This document shows positions 9,858 through 21,305 of a DNA stretch of 64,000 nt, piece by piece (the first letter of the stretch is position 1; each line of letters opens with the position of its first letter). Position numbers and translations under genes: made by a program. The notes under the pieces are model-generated. The model was not told where the DNA came from. It was given only the letters and a program-made list of their open reading frames with translations, and searched no databases. The DNA lies in NCBI GenBank assembly GCA_003216035.1, contig QCJM01000001.1, positions 62,001-126,000 of the forward strand, written 5' to 3'. Source of the DNA: Prochlorococcus sp. AG-409-B13 (GTDB lineage: Bacteria > Cyanobacteriota > Cyanobacteriia > PCC-6307 > Cyanobiaceae).

Positions 9858-9917
9858 GGCGGAGCTCCAAGGAATCAATATTTTATGGTCAATGTCACTC
9901 TGAATTACAGGGCATCC

Positions 9918-10397
9918 ATGAGCATCAACATCAGCCAAGTGAAAGTGAAGTCACCAAATGGCTCCGAGAAGCAACTAGGTGAATACCACGGTCAGGTTCT
10001 ACTTATCGTAAATGTCGCCAGTCGTTGCGGATTCACCAAACAATATTCAGGTCTTCAAGAATTGCAAAATACATACGGGCCTAAGGGGTTCCAAATCCTT
10101 GGCTTTCCATGCAACGACTTTGGAGGGCAAGAGCCCGACTCATTAGAAGAAATCAAAAACTTTTGCGCTACAACCTATGGAGCTAATTTTCCGCTTTTTG
10201 AAAAAGTTCATGCTATGGGACAAACTACCGAGCCATATAGCACCTTGAATCGTGCAGAACCATCCGGTGATGTCGCTTGGAATTTTGAAAAGTTCTTAAT
10301 AAGTAAAGAAGGGGCTGTTTTATCCAGGTTCAAAAGTTCAGTCGAACCCAATAGCGATGAACTTAGAACTGCTATTGAGAAAGCTTTAAATGCCTAA
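9918..10397 (+). CDS. Glutathione peroxidase-family peroxidase
   Basis: Thiol peroxidase of the GPx fold, 159 residues, reducing hydrogen or lipid peroxides. It has the peroxidatic Cys in NVASRCGFTKQY, the Gln-containing FPCNDFGGQEP and the Trp-Asn pair in WNFEKFL. The active residue is Cys rather than selenocysteine; bacterial enzymes of this type usually draw electrons from thioredoxin. Two Met codons precede the domain; ATG 9918 (MSINISQVKV) is taken over ATG 9885 since it begins right at the fold. Its end overlaps the convergent crcB gene by 26 bases. Confidence 0.92.
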   Translation: MSINISQVKVKSPNGSEKQLGEYHGQVLLIVNVASRCGFTKQYSGLQELQNTYGPKGFQILGFPCNDFGGQEPDSLEEIKNFCATTYGANFPLFEKVHAMGQTTEPYSTLNRAEPSGDVAWNFEKFLISKEGAVLSRFKSSVEPNSDELRTAIEKALNA

Positions 10398-10746
10398 TTA
10401 ATCTGCCTAGCGAAATACCTAAAAAAATAAAGAAGAGACCAAAAATCAATGTTGAGCTGATCAACCTTAATGCCTGTACCCAGTGCCCAGAATCCACCAA
10501 CTGGGCACAATTCACTATCCAACCACTAAAAGTAGTAAGTGAACTGCAAAAACCTACACCTACAAATAATTGAATTGGTGGGCGAGCTGAAATTCCAACT
10601 AAAATCCCCAAAATGGCCGCACCAATAAGATTCACCATTAAGGAATTATTGATTTGCCAACGGGTTAAAGCTCCTAAAGTTGCTCCAAATGCAACCAAAC
10701 AAAACTGATTAAATTCAAACCTAAACCCTCTTATAGTTTTAAGCAT
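10372..10746 (-). CDS. crcB: Fluoride channel subunit CrcB (second copy)
   Basis: Small four-helix membrane protein (124 residues) of the CrcB/Fluc fluoride channel family. It has FGATLGALTRW, NLIGAAILGILVG and the pore-lining GFCSSLTTFSGW. ATG 10744-10746 overlaps the stop of the upstream crcB by 8 bases, which suggests translational coupling. Two adjacent, divergent CrcB genes usually encode a heterodimer whose subunits have opposite topology; this pair fits that pattern. Whether either works alone cannot be judged. Confidence 0.85.
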   Translation of the reverse strand: MLKTIRGFRFEFNQFCLVAFGATLGALTRWQINNSLMVNLIGAAILGILVGISARPPIQLFVGVGFCSSLTTFSGWIVNCAQLVDSGHWVQALRLISSTLIFGLFFIFLGISLGRLIRHLKLSQ

Positions 10747-11143
10747 TTCCAAGATTATAGCCGAGAATTGCTGCAACAATACCTAAAACAATAGATAGAA
10801 AAACTAATAAGCAACCTTCAACCCAACTTTTCGATTCGAAAATTTCAAAAACTTCCAGCATAAAAGTCGAAAATGTACTAAAACTACCAAAAAAACCAAT
10901 CCCAAATAACAAAATCAAGGGTGAACTGTTTCTTGGCTGTATTGGTTCTGAACCTAAAACTAAAGCCAAGATCAGGCCAAAAGCAAAGGCAGAAAGGATA
11001 TTTATAGTAAAAGTAATCCAATGTCTTTTTAAAAGTTCCGGTAAAAGTTTTTTATATAAAAAATAGCGAAGGTAAGCCCCTGGAACTGCTCCTAATACAA
11101 CCAAGAAGAAAGATTTAAAAGCCACCAGTTTACTTTCATACAT
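10739..11143 (-). CDS. crcB: Fluoride channel subunit CrcB (first copy)
   Basis: Partner of the downstream crcB, 134 residues with four hydrophobic segments. It shows the motifs LGAVPGAYLRY and GIGFFGSFSTFSTFMLE, with the two Phe of the fluoride path and the Ser/Thr track. The sequence NILSAFAFGLIL replaces the usual NxxG motif, a sign of specialisation in a paired channel. ATG 11143 overlaps the end of the small upstream gene by 8 bases; a GTG at 11155 is an alternative. Confidence 0.83.
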   Translation of the reverse strand: MYESKLVAFKSFFLVVLGAVPGAYLRYFLYKKLLPELLKRHWITFTINILSAFAFGLILALVLGSEPIQPRNSSPLILLFGIGFFGSFSTFSTFMLEVFEIFESKSWVEGCLLVFLSIVLGIVAAILGYNLGNA

Positions 11144-11477
11144 TAACCCATCCACGCCGTAAAGAACAATTCAACCTGGCGAGGTTTCCAGAAGCAATTT
11201 GTACCATTAACCAGGACTTACCATCTTCACTTTCCCAAGATCGCAACACCCTTAAAGGAGTCCCAGACTCAAAATTGCACAAAGCAGGTGCTATAGAGGA
11301 AGGACTTGCTCTTAATGAAAAACTAGACAAGCCTATAAGGGGATCACAACCAGAGCGAGGGTCTCTTCGCAAAATTTGGCTAGACTTTCTTGGCTCAGTT
11401 CCTCCACCTGCTGGAAGTGAAACAGGTACAAATAAAGCCAGGACAAGCATCCAACCCCAACGAATTAAAAGAGTCAT
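11136..11477 (-). CDS. Small exported protein, possible SH3-like domain
   Basis: A product of 113 residues that I cannot name. The N-terminus has the shape of a signal peptide: RWGWMLVLALFVPVSLPAGG. The second half (GTPLRVLRSWESEDGKSWLMVQI) looks like a bacterial SH3 fold, often found in periplasmic proteins that touch cell wall or ligands. Two Cys in the mature part could form a disulfide. It starts 7 bases after gyrB and overlaps crcB, so it probably belongs to one transcript with them. The frame is open further upstream within gyrB, but only ATG 11477 puts a signal peptide at the front. Confidence 0.6.
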   Translation of the reverse strand: MTLLIRWGWMLVLALFVPVSLPAGGGTEPRKSSQILRRDPRSGCDPLIGLSSFSLRASPSSIAPALCNFESGTPLRVLRSWESEDGKSWLMVQIASGNLARLNCSLRRGWVNV

Positions 11478-11484
11478 CAAATTA

Positions 11485-13455
<1,971 letters not shown>

Positions 13456-13557
13456 TTAAATCAGGTGCCAGGCAGGATTCTTATAGGCCTCATTGACCAA
13501 AACCTAGACCTGAGAGCCTCAATTTAACACTGCCTCAAGCGATCGTCTTGCAAAAAC

Positions 13558-13576
13558 AGGTAATACGCAATTACCT
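13558..13576. promoter_or_regulatory. Inverted repeat between gyrB and miaA, possible operator
   Basis: AGGTAAT and ATTACCT face each other across a 5-base spacer: a perfect 7-base inverted repeat in the spacer between two divergent genes. It resembles a dimeric regulator site, but I do not recognise the factor. It is not an NtcA box, since the GTA and TAC halves are 9 rather than 8 bases apart. Confidence 0.35.
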
Positions 13577-13626
13577 ATGTCATAGACGGTCTCAACTAAT
13601 AGGAATGGCACTTACCACCAAATGTG

Positions 13627-14526
13627 ATGGCTTCTACTAAACCACTTGTAATTGTTCTGTTAGGTCCCACTGCAAGCGGAAAAACTGAACTAGCAATTGA
13701 AATAGCAGAACAACTAAACCTCAATGTGCACAACATTGATTCTCGTCAAATATATATAGGTATGGACATTGGTACTGCTAAGCCAACTAAAGAGCAGCAA
13801 AAGAAAATTCCACATTTACTAATAGACCTTCATCAGCCAAATCAACCAATCAACTTGTGGGAATTCCAAAAAAAAGCACAACTCAGCCTTAAAGACAACA
13901 TTAAGGAAAAAGGAATGGGCTTATTAGTAGGTGGAAGCGGCCTATATTTAAAGGCTTTGACAAAAGGGCTTAAACCTCCAAAAGTCCCCCCCCAAAATCA
14001 TCTGCGTAAACAACTGGACGCTCTAGGGCAATCAACCTGCTATCAATTACTTAAAGCAGCAGACCCTCTTGCAAGTTCAAAAATTTCTCCAACTGATGAG
14101 ATACGAACACAAAGAGCTCTTGAAGTGTTCTATGCAACTGCAGAATCAATTAAAACCCAACAAAGTACCGAGCCTCCCCCTTGGCGAGTTTTAGAAATAG
14201 GCCTAGACCCGAAAAACCTCCGCCAGCGAATTATCAATCGCACTCAACAAATGTATTCCAATGGTCTGATCGCAGAAACGAAGCAATTAAGTATTAGATA
14301 TGGTTCAAATCTACCAATGCTTCAAACCATAGGCTACAAAGAAGCCCTAGAAGTACTCCAGGAAAAATTAGAGGTTTCTGAGGCTATAGAAAGAACGATA
14401 AAACGCACCCACAAGCTTGCCAAGCGACAGCGAACATGGTTTCGTCGGCAACATCAGCCTCACTGGCTGAAAGATGATGAACCAATGAAAGAAGCAATGA
14501 AGCTGATCCAAGCCGGTCTAGGCTAA
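13627..14526 (+). CDS. miaA: tRNA dimethylallyltransferase MiaA
   Basis: Transfers a dimethylallyl group to A37 of tRNAs reading codons that start with U. It has the P-loop [43 protein letters not shown] and the C-terminal [14 protein letters not shown]. The 299-residue length is usual. ATG 13627 is chosen; a GTG stands directly before it at 13624. The gene holds a run of eight C (13986-13993), here in the correct frame, unlike the C10 run in tsaE. Confidence 0.94.
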   Translation: MASTKPLVIVLLGPTASGKTELAIEIAEQLNLNVHNIDSRQIYIGMDIGTAKPTKEQQKKIPHLLIDLHQPNQPINLWEFQKKAQLSLKDNIKEKGMGLLVGGSGLYLKALTKGLKPPKVPPQNHLRKQLDALGQSTCYQLLKAADPLASSKISPTDEIRTQRALEVFYATAESIKTQQSTEPPPWRVLEIGLDPKNLRQRIINRTQQMYSNGLIAETKQLSIRYGSNLPMLQTIGYKEALEVLQEKLEVSEAIERTIKRTHKLAKRQRTWFRRQHQPHWLKDDEPMKEAMKLIQAGLG

Positions 14527-14586
14527 TTAGAGTAGACATCAACTTTGGTTATCCCTTAGGTCTGCACTGTTCCCTCAACGCACTGA

Positions 14587-15252
14587 ATGCCTCCACGTCC
14601 TCGTTTTGACCGTCGAGCCCCTGTCAGGGAGCTCCCAAACATCAATGACCGCATCAGTTACCAAAAACTGCGGGTAGTCGACGCAGACGGCACACAGCTC
14701 GGAGTAATCGGCAGGGAAGAAGCCCTGGATGTAGCCAAAGAGCGAGAACTAGACCTAGTTCTCGTAAGCGAAAAAGCAGATCCTCCCGTATGCAGGATCA
14801 TGGACTATGGCAAATTCAAATTTGAACAAGAGAAAAAAGCAAAGGAGGCCAAAAAGAAATCGCATCAAACCGAAGTTAAAGAAGTCAAAATGCGTTACAA
14901 AATCGATCAACACGATTACGACGTTCGGATAGGTCAAGCAATTCGTTTTCTAAAGGCAGGCGACAAAGTCAAGTGCACAATAATTTTCAGAGGACGAGAA
15001 ATACAGCACACTTCTCTCGCTGAAACCCTTCTGAGGCGAATGGCAAAAGATCTAGAAGAGCAAGCAGAAGTTCAACAAGCACCCAAAAGAGAAGGCAGGA
15101 ACATGATCATGTTCCTGACCCCCCGGAAGACACCTCTGATAAAAAAAGACAACGAAGTTATTACTCCATCACGAGCTGTCAGGACAATTACGACACCTCA
15201 AAGGTCCTCTGCCCAAAACTTCCCTACTAAAGCCAAGGTGAGCGAAAGGTAA
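14587..15252 (+). CDS. infC: Translation initiation factor IF-3
   Basis: Binds the 30S subunit and checks start-codon selection. The N-terminal domain has [20 protein letters not shown] and [15 protein letters not shown]; the C-terminal domain has [19 protein letters not shown] and [12 protein letters not shown]. The 221-residue product carries a tail of about 40 residues after the second domain, rich in Thr, Arg and Lys, as seen in several cyanobacteria. The start is ATG 14587, not the AUU known from enterobacteria. Confidence 0.95.
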   Translation: MPPRPRFDRRAPVRELPNINDRISYQKLRVVDADGTQLGVIGREEALDVAKERELDLVLVSEKADPPVCRIMDYGKFKFEQEKKAKEAKKKSHQTEVKEVKMRYKIDQHDYDVRIGQAIRFLKAGDKVKCTIIFRGREIQHTSLAETLLRRMAKDLEEQAEVQQAPKREGRNMIMFLTPRKTPLIKKDNEVITPSRAVRTITTPQRSSAQNFPTKAKVSER

Positions 15253-15266
15253 CTGAACAAGCAGAT

Positions 15267-15407
15267 ATGAATTTTTGCAATATTTTTGAAAAAAAAAATT
15301 TACGTAAAAAGTTCATTGCAAACGAGTTTTACTCCTTTCTAAAATTTCAAAATATATTGTTTGTTAACACAAAAGGGGCTGAAAGAAACCTAAGGAAGGG
15401 CATATGA
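15267..15407 (+). CDS. Possible 46-residue protein
   Basis: Short frame beginning ATG 15267 (MNFCNIFEKKNLRKK) and ending TGA 15405-15407. Its stop overlaps the start of the next short frame as ATGA, the pattern of translationally coupled genes. There is no strong Shine-Dalgarno, and the AT-rich base composition can produce such frames by chance. Not recognised. Confidence 0.2.
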   Translation: MNFCNIFEKKNLRKKFIANEFYSFLKFQNILFVNTKGAERNLRKGI

Positions 15408-15526
15408 CTCAAGGCTGCTTGAGCAATGATCGTCTTGATCAAATTAATTCTTCGCTGATTTTGATGGCCCATTTAAAACTGGCACATAGTCTCATGCCAC
15501 ACAAAAGATTGTCACGAAGCCTTTAG
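15404..15526 (+). CDS. Possible 40-residue protein upstream of gntR
   Basis: Short frame ATG 15404 to TAG 15526, beginning MTQGCLSNDRLDQ. AAGGAAGG at 15392-15399 lies 4 bases before the start, a good ribosome-binding site. The central LILMAHLKLAHSL is amphipathic. Six bases after its stop comes AAGGTG, which could serve the GntR gene, so the two may be coupled. I do not recognise the product; conservation in related genomes would decide. Confidence 0.4.
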   Translation: MTQGCLSNDRLDQINSSLILMAHLKLAHSLMPHKRLSRSL

Positions 15527-15564
15527 CTCCTTAAGGTGACCACATTGCTACCTGGCCCACCGGC

Positions 15565-16554
15565 GTGCGATTTCACATTCAGCAGGAAAGCGATATACCG
15601 GCATCAAGCCAGCTCTACAACCAAATTTGTTTCGCAATTGCTGCTAGACACTACCCACCTGGCCACCGTCTACCAAGCACAAGACAGCTTGCAATGCAGA
15701 CAGGCCTTCATCGCAACACAATCAGCAAGGTATATAGACAACTTGAAACTGATGGCGTTGTCGAAGCAATGGCTGGCTCAGGCATATACGTTAGAGACCA
15801 ACAAAAACAACGTGAGCTAAGAGCCTCACAACACATTCGGAATAAAGGAGTAAAAGATCTAGATCAAGAAGTCCGCAAATGTGTTGATGGTCTACTTAAT
15901 GCAGGATGCACTCTGCAACAAACCAGGGAATTACTGACTCGAGAAATCGACTGGCGACTTCGCTGCGGTGCAAGGGTGCTTGTCAGTACTCCACGAGAAG
16001 ATATAGGGGCCTCCATGCTCATTGCCGAAGAACTAGAGCCATGCCTAGATGTTCCAGTCGAAGTGGTCCCCATGGAAGAACTAGAAAACGTACTGGAAAG
16101 TTCAAGCAATGGAACAGTAGTAACTAGTAGATATTTCTTACAACCCTTAGAAGAACTTGCAAAACGACATGGGGTAAGAGCAGTTGCAGTAGACCTAAAT
16201 GACTTCCGACAAGAACTAACCATGCTCAAGGAATTGAGGCCTGGTAGCTGTGTCGGTCTTGTAAGCATTAGTCCAGGAATCCTTCGTGCGGCAGAAGTAA
16301 TACTCCACAGCATGCGAGGCAACGAACTTTTGCTCATGACAGCCACCCCAGATGTTGGAAGTCGACTTCTTGCCCTATTGAGAGCAGCCAGCCATGTGCT
16401 TTGTGATAGTCCCAGCCTCCCAATTGTGGAGCATAGCTTGCGTCAAAACCGTTCCCAGCTAATGCGGATGCCTCAAGTTCACTGCGCTGAAAGTTATCTG
16501 AGCAATGCCACAATTGAACAGCTTCGCAAGGAAATTGGCCTGTTGGTCTCTTAA
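15565..16554 (+). CDS. GntR-family transcriptional regulator
   Basis: DNA-binding regulator of 329 residues. Residues 10-75 form a winged helix typical of GntR proteins (LYNQICFAIAARHYPPG, LPSTRQLAMQTGLHRNTISKVYRQLE, VEAMAGSGIYV). The remaining 250 residues do not look like the FadR, HutC or MocR effector domains I know; they contain alpha/beta stretches such as GARVLVSTPRED and GSCVGLVSISPG. GTG 15565 is the only usual start after the in-frame stop at 15532, but it has no nearby Shine-Dalgarno; ATT 15544 stands 6 bases behind AAGGTG and could be the real start. It precedes cysE by 21 bases, so it may control cysteine synthesis or just share its transcript. Confidence 0.85.
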   Translation: MRFHIQQESDIPASSQLYNQICFAIAARHYPPGHRLPSTRQLAMQTGLHRNTISKVYRQLETDGVVEAMAGSGIYVRDQQKQRELRASQHIRNKGVKDLDQEVRKCVDGLLNAGCTLQQTRELLTREIDWRLRCGARVLVSTPREDIGASMLIAEELEPCLDVPVEVVPMEELENVLESSSNGTVVTSRYFLQPLEELAKRHGVRAVAVDLNDFRQELTMLKELRPGSCVGLVSISPGILRAAEVILHSMRGNELLLMTATPDVGSRLLALLRAASHVLCDSPSLPIVEHSLRQNRSQLMRMPQVHCAESYLSNATIEQLRKEIGLLVS

Positions 16555-16575
16555 AAGTCTAATTAAACTGGCTAG

Positions 16576-17310
16576 ATGCTCAAAGCCATCCAGACCGATC
16601 TAGGAATCATCCGAGAAAGAGATCCAGCAGCCAGAGGATTGCTGGAGATAGTTTTATGCTATCCAGGTTTTCATGCCCTAGCTATTCATAGAATTAGCCA
16701 CAAACTCTGGTCCTTAGGCTTACCTTTACTACCAAGATTATTGAGTCAAGTAAGTAGATTAATTACTGGTATAGAAATTCATCCAGGCGCAAGAATCGGC
16801 AACGGCGTATTCATAGATCATGGAATGGGGGTTGTCATAGGCGAAACAACAGAGATAGGAAATCGCTGCTTGCTATATCAAGGAGTCACGCTGGGCGGCA
16901 CTGGGAAAGCGCATGGGAAAAGACATCCAACCTTAAAAGAGAATGTAGTCATAGGAGCTGGTGCAAAGGTTTTAGGGGCTATTACTGTTGGAGCTAATAC
17001 CAGAATCGGAGCAGGTTCAGTAGTAGTTCGAGACGTTGAAGCTGACAGTACAGTTGTAGGAATACCGGGACGAGTTGTACATCAGAGTGGGGTAAAAATT
17101 AATCCTCTAGCACACTCAGCCTTGCCCGATGCAGAAGCAAATGTCATCCGGAACCTTATGGAACGCATTGACCAATTAGAAACTCAACTCTCTAATCTTC
17201 AAAACTCACTCAAAGATATTTCAAGAGGGCGCATACCTGACAGTATTTCGCCTGGCCAAGCACAAAGCCTTAAAGACAAAGAAATAATTGAATTCCTTGG
17301 GGAGGAATAG
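16576..17310 (+). CDS. cysE: Serine O-acetyltransferase
   Basis: Acetylates L-serine with acetyl-CoA, the first step of cysteine synthesis. The 244-residue product has an N-terminal helical part (DPAARGLLEIVLCYPGFHAL) and a left-handed beta-helix of hexapeptide repeats with the catalytic FIDHGMGVVIGETTEIG and GVTLGGTGKAHGKRHPT. The C-terminal tail beyond the helix (about residues 180-244) includes a coiled-coil-like stretch, ERIDQLETQLSNLQNSL. Cysteine synthase binding normally uses a C-terminal Ile; here the last residues are EFLGEE, so that complex may not form. Confidence 0.93.
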   Translation: MLKAIQTDLGIIRERDPAARGLLEIVLCYPGFHALAIHRISHKLWSLGLPLLPRLLSQVSRLITGIEIHPGARIGNGVFIDHGMGVVIGETTEIGNRCLLYQGVTLGGTGKAHGKRHPTLKENVVIGAGAKVLGAITVGANTRIGAGSVVVRDVEADSTVVGIPGRVVHQSGVKINPLAHSALPDAEANVIRNLMERIDQLETQLSNLQNSLKDISRGRIPDSISPGQAQSLKDKEIIEFLGEE

Positions 17311-17341
17311 GGAATCTTTATTTCTCTACAAACTCTTCCCA

Positions 17342-20185
17342 CTAAGTAGAGGCAGACTCAGATGCTGGTTGAAACATAAACATGGAATAAATAACATTTC
17401 TTCGCATATTAGTCATCATCTCTAGAAACATATCATACCCTTCATTCTTATATTCTATTAATGGGTCCTTTTGTCCGTAACCTCTTAGTCCAACTGATTC
17501 ACGAAGGGCATCCATTGCCTGCAAATGTTCTCTCCAGAGCGTATCAATTTGTTGAAGTATAAAAAAGCGCTCCGCTTCCCTCATCAAACCTGGTCTTTGT
17601 AACTCTATCTGACCTTCTTTAATATCATATGCATTACGTAGTTGTTCCTGAAGGAAAGCCTTCAACTCTTCCATACTTAAACCTTGAATTTGGTCTGGCT
17701 GTAAATCCTCCAAGAGATAAACAAATTGTTGAGCTTTACCAACTAATTGCGCAAGATCCCATTCTTCAGGCGGCAAATCCGGGTTCACATAAGCATCAAC
17801 AATATCATTCATTGTTAGCTCACCATAGCCAATAACCTGTTTTTTAAGATCCAAACCCTCAAGGACTCGACGGCGTTCTGAATAAACAGCACGGCGTTGA
17901 TTATTCATTACCTCATCATATTCAAAAACCTGCTTTCGAATATCATAATAATAGGTTTCCACCTTCTTTTGAGCTCCCTCCAATGCCCTGGTCAGCATTC
18001 CTGATTCAATAGGCATATCTTCTTCAACACGAAAAGCATTCATCAAACCCGCAACTCTTTCCCCACCAAATATTCGAAGAAGATTATCTCCTAAAGAAAG
18101 GAAGAATCTAGTACTACCTAAATCTCCTTGTCGTCCAGCCCTGCCCCTTAACTGATTATCAACTCTACGAGATTCATGCCTCTCAGTACCAATCACATGC
18201 AAACCACCGGCTTCACGAACTCCCACTTCCTCCTGTAAAACGACCTCATCGTATTCCCCCTTTACCTTACCAATTGCATCTCTAAGGGCTTGAATCTGGA
18301 TATCATCAGTAGGTGCCTTTTCTGCTGCATTTGCAATTCGATCTTCCAACTCAATAACAGTAAGACCTCTATCTCCCCAACTTTTAACTAACTTCCTAGC
18401 CAACTCAACAAGAAGGTTGTCAGTCTCATCAGTCAATGAACATGGATAAAGACTACCAATTGCCCTGGCCTCGCTAGGGGCATAAGATTTACTCTCTTTA
18501 GAAGTATCAGACTGTGCAGAAAATCCTCCCGGTGATTCTTTTGCACGTTGTAAAGGTACCGGTGGGCGGTGACCCTCTTCAGGCTTGACCAGTTTTGGCA
18601 AAAGAACCTCTCTCACTTTCAATCTGGCCATGTAATCGCTATTTCCGCCCAGAATGATGTCAGTTCCTCTACCAGCCATATTTGTAGCAATCGTCACGGC
18701 ACCCGCACGACCAGCCTGAGCAACAATCTCCGCCTCCCGCTCAACATTCTCAGGCTTCGCATTAAGCAAATTATGAGGAATATCCTGCTCTGCCAACAAA
18801 GCACTAAGCAACTCACTTTTCTCAACACTGGTGGTGCCTACAAGCACTGGCCTACCCAGTTTATGAATATCAGCCGTCTCCTTAGCCACTGCACGCCATT
18901 TAGCAGCTTCAGTTTTATAGACCTGATCTACCCAATCTTGACGAGCACGAGGTTGATTAGTTGGTATAACCGAAGTCTGAAGCTTATAGGTCTTTTCAAA
19001 CTCCACTTCTTCAGTTTTAGCGGTGCCAGTCATACCTGCTAAGCGAGGATACAGAAGAAAGAAGTTTTGATAAGTAATAGAAGCAAGTGTTTGAGTTTCG
19101 GGCTGAATAGGCAACTGTTCCTTAGCCTCAATAGCCTGATGTTGTCCATCACTCCAACGCCTCCCAGGCATAACTCGACCTGTAAATTCATCAACAATTA
19201 CAGCTTCTCCGTCTCGAACAATGTAATTAACATCTCGTACAAAAAGTTCCTTTGCTTTCAATGCATTAGTAATGTAATGAGCCCAAGGGTCTGCAGGGTC
19301 AAATAGGTCCTTAACTTTTAATAATTTCTCAGCTTTAGCAAAGCCTTCATCAGTAAGAGTGCAACTACGCTGTTTCTCATCGACCTCATAATCGCCTTCA
19401 GGGTCTATGCCATCCTTCCCTAATTCCGCAGCACGTTGTAAAGAAGAAACTATCTTTGCAGCATCCTGGTACTTTTCCTGGGGACGTTCAATCTGACCAG
19501 AAATAATTAAAGGTGTCCTAGCCTCATCAATCAAAATTGAATCGACCTCATCTATTACACAGTACTGAAATTCTCTTTGCACTACCTCACTAAAATCCGT
19601 GGCCATATTATCTCTCAAATAATCAAATCCAAGTTCCGAATTGGTGGCATAAGTAATATCACAAGCATAATTTCGCTTCCGTTCAAGAGGACTCATATCC
19701 TGCTGAATCAAACCTACACTTAGTCCTAAAAAACGATGCACCTGGCCCATCCATTCAGCATCTCGTCTAGCTAAATAATCATTCACGGTCACTACATGCA
19801 CTCCTCGCCCTGTGAGTGCATTTAAAAAGCTTGGCAAAGTTGCAACAAGTGTCTTGCCTTCACCAGTTTTCATTTCAGCTATCTGGCCTTCATGCAAGAC
19901 CATCCCACCAATGAGTTGTACATCAAAATGCCGCATTCCCAAGACTCTCTTACTGGCTTCTCGAACCAAAGCAAAAGCTTCTGGTAAAAACTCATCCAAA
20001 AGATCCTGTTGTATAGCTAGGGTTCCTGCATTAGAAAGACGCTGGCGAAACTCCGCAGTCTTCCCTCGAAGCTCGTCATCCGTGAGGGAAGAAATGTCCT
20101 CCTCAAGGACATTGATATCAGTGACGATCGGCTGGTAAAGCTTCAGCTTGCGGGTATTTGGATCACCCAGCAGTAGCTTGAGCAT
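17342..20185 (-). CDS. secA: Preprotein translocase ATPase SecA
   Basis: Motor that pushes unfolded proteins through SecYEG. The 947-residue product has Walker A ([13 protein letters not shown]), the DEAD-type box [18 protein letters not shown], the second nucleotide fold with [15 protein letters not shown] and the arginine finger GRAGRQGD. A loop of about 70 residues around 535-600 ([15 protein letters not shown]) is an insertion typical of cyanobacterial SecA. The C-terminus ends [12 protein letters not shown] without the Cys-rich zinc site of E. coli SecA, as in other cyanobacteria. It is the last core gene before the surface-polysaccharide region. Confidence 0.96.
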   Translation of the reverse strand: MLKLLLGDPNTRKLKLYQPIVTDINVLEEDISSLTDDELRGKTAEFRQRLSNAGTLAIQQDLLDEFLPEAFALVREASKRVLGMRHFDVQLIGGMVLHEGQIAEMKTGEGKTLVATLPSFLNALTGRGVHVVTVNDYLARRDAEWMGQVHRFLGLSVGLIQQDMSPLERKRNYACDITYATNSELGFDYLRDNMATDFSEVVQREFQYCVIDEVDSILIDEARTPLIISGQIERPQEKYQDAAKIVSSLQRAAELGKDGIDPEGDYEVDEKQRSCTLTDEGFAKAEKLLKVKDLFDPADPWAHYITNALKAKELFVRDVNYIVRDGEAVIVDEFTGRVMPGRRWSDGQHQAIEAKEQLPIQPETQTLASITYQNFFLLYPRLAGMTGTAKTEEVEFEKTYKLQTSVIPTNQPRARQDWVDQVYKTEAAKWRAVAKETADIHKLGRPVLVGTTSVEKSELLSALLAEQDIPHNLLNAKPENVEREAEIVAQAGRAGAVTIATNMAGRGTDIILGGNSDYMARLKVREVLLPKLVKPEEGHRPPVPLQRAKESPGGFSAQSDTSKESKSYAPSEARAIGSLYPCSLTDETDNLLVELARKLVKSWGDRGLTVIELEDRIANAAEKAPTDDIQIQALRDAIGKVKGEYDEVVLQEEVGVREAGGLHVIGTERHESRRVDNQLRGRAGRQGDLGSTRFFLSLGDNLLRIFGGERVAGLMNAFRVEEDMPIESGMLTRALEGAQKKVETYYYDIRKQVFEYDEVMNNQRRAVYSERRRVLEGLDLKKQVIGYGELTMNDIVDAYVNPDLPPEEWDLAQLVGKAQQFVYLLEDLQPDQIQGLSMEELKAFLQEQLRNAYDIKEGQIELQRPGLMREAERFFILQQIDTLWREHLQAMDALRESVGLRGYGQKDPLIEYKNEGYDMFLEMMTNMRRNVIYSMFMFQPASESAST

Positions 20186-20405
20186 GGGAAATGCACATTA
20201 ATGCTTTAGCAAGCCTACTTAGGACCAGCAAATTAAGATTCCGGAGATCTCTACATTGAGGAAAATAACGTGACGGTTACCCGACCAATCCAAAGCAAAA
20301 GCTGTCCAGCTGTGGGCAAGAGACCTTCAAACTCAAAGTTATTTTTCAAAAATTCGTTTAAATCCTAGATCTAAATTAAGTACGGAGCAATCCACTACTA
20401 GATAC

Positions 20406-21305
20406 ATGCATTACTCAGAAGTTGAATCAAGGACGAACAGTCTGAAATCATCTATCAGCTGGTTAATGCCCCTTACACCTCATGAATCTCCTATATTTCT
20501 AGAATCCACACTTAAGTGCTTAGAAAAGCAAACACTCTTAGCAGATGAATTAGTTATTGCTGGCGATGGGCCTTTACCGGAAGGATTAATTAAAGTAATA
20601 AATGGATTCTCATTACCCCTAAATCTTTATCTTCAATCTAATCAAAAAGGTATTGGTGCGACCTTAGCAACAGTCGCTTTGAAATGTAGAGGTGAATTGA
20701 TTGTACGAATTGATAGTGACGATCTTTATGCACCTCAGCATACAGAAAATCTAGTTAAAGCTCTAGAAGATCATTCTGATTTTGGTGTAGTTGGTTGTCA
20801 GCTTTTAGAAATAGATACTGAAAGGAACTATAAAAAATCCACAAGAAAAACACCTATTCAACCTTCCTCAGCAAAGAGATGGCTTCCTTGGCGTAACCCT
20901 CTTAATCATCAGACCGTAGCCATACGGCGAACTGCCTTATTAGCAGCAGGGGGATATCGTCATGTTCCTAGTTTTGAAGACTGGGATTTATGGCTGCGAA
21001 TTAGCGAAAAAGGGTATGAAATTGCCAATTTGAATAGTTGTTCAGCTGCCGCCCGAGTTGACAATCAGCATAGAAAGCGTAGACGTGGTTTTACTTATTT
21101 CATAAGAGAGTTGAATTTCTATAGCAGGCAGATAAAAGAACGAAGAATTAAATTGTTTCTTGGGTTAATTGCCTGCCTAGTCAGACTTCCTTGGCGATTA
21201 CTACCTGGTCCTGCTATGAAATGGTGGATGCAAAGCAAATTAAGAGGGTCACCAACGATCGACACTCCCTGGCTCACCAAGTCGATCACTAATAAACCGC
21301 GGTAG
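20406..21305 (+). CDS. Family 2 glycosyltransferase
   Basis: Cytoplasmic GT-A fold glycosyltransferase, 299 residues. The N-terminal motif ISWLMPLTPHESPIFLESTL, the nucleotide-binding VIAGDGPLPEG, the metal-binding DSDD (LIVRIDSDDLYAPQH) and the acceptor-side FEDWDLWLRISEKGYEI are all present. A hydrophobic-basic stretch near residues 235-270 (LFLGLIACLVRLPWRLLPG) may touch the membrane. Donor and acceptor are unknown. It is the first gene of the surface region and converges with the next gene, overlapping it by 57 bases. Confidence 0.85.
   Translation: MHYSEVESRTNSLKSSISWLMPLTPHESPIFLESTLKCLEKQTLLADELVIAGDGPLPEGLIKVINGFSLPLNLYLQSNQKGIGATLATVALKCRGELIVRIDSDDLYAPQHTENLVKALEDHSDFGVVGCQLLEIDTERNYKKSTRKTPIQPSSAKRWLPWRNPLNHQTVAIRRTALLAAGGYRHVPSFEDWDLWLRISEKGYEIANLNSCSAAARVDNQHRKRRRGFTYFIRELNFYSRQIKERRIKLFLGLIACLVRLPWRLLPGPAMKWWMQSKLRGSPTIDTPWLTKSITNKPR

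Larger units (their letters stand above)
15253..15564. other. Spacer between infC and the GntR gene
   Basis: A spacer of about 310 bases, very AT-rich in its first 120 bases with a run of ten A near 15290. It contains two overlapping short reading frames on the plus strand, listed separately. I see no convincing terminator hairpin after infC and no RNA gene. Confidence 0.6.

Noticed and set aside
9702-9917. Upstream extension of the glutathione peroxidase frame by 72 codons
   Set aside because: It runs through the divergent mgtE gene, is rich in Cys and Ile without family similarity, and an ATG stands right at the start of the fold.
13559-13575. NtcA-type site in the gyrB-miaA spacer
   Set aside because: The GTA and TAC halves are separated by 9 bases, not 8, and neither gene is a nitrogen gene.
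13986-13993. Run of eight C in miaA as a second broken gene
   Set aside because: The frame continues correctly through it ([12 protein letters not shown]) and the protein is complete.
20186-20405. tRNA gene or attachment site at the island border
   Set aside because: I looked for a cloverleaf and for direct repeats and found neither.
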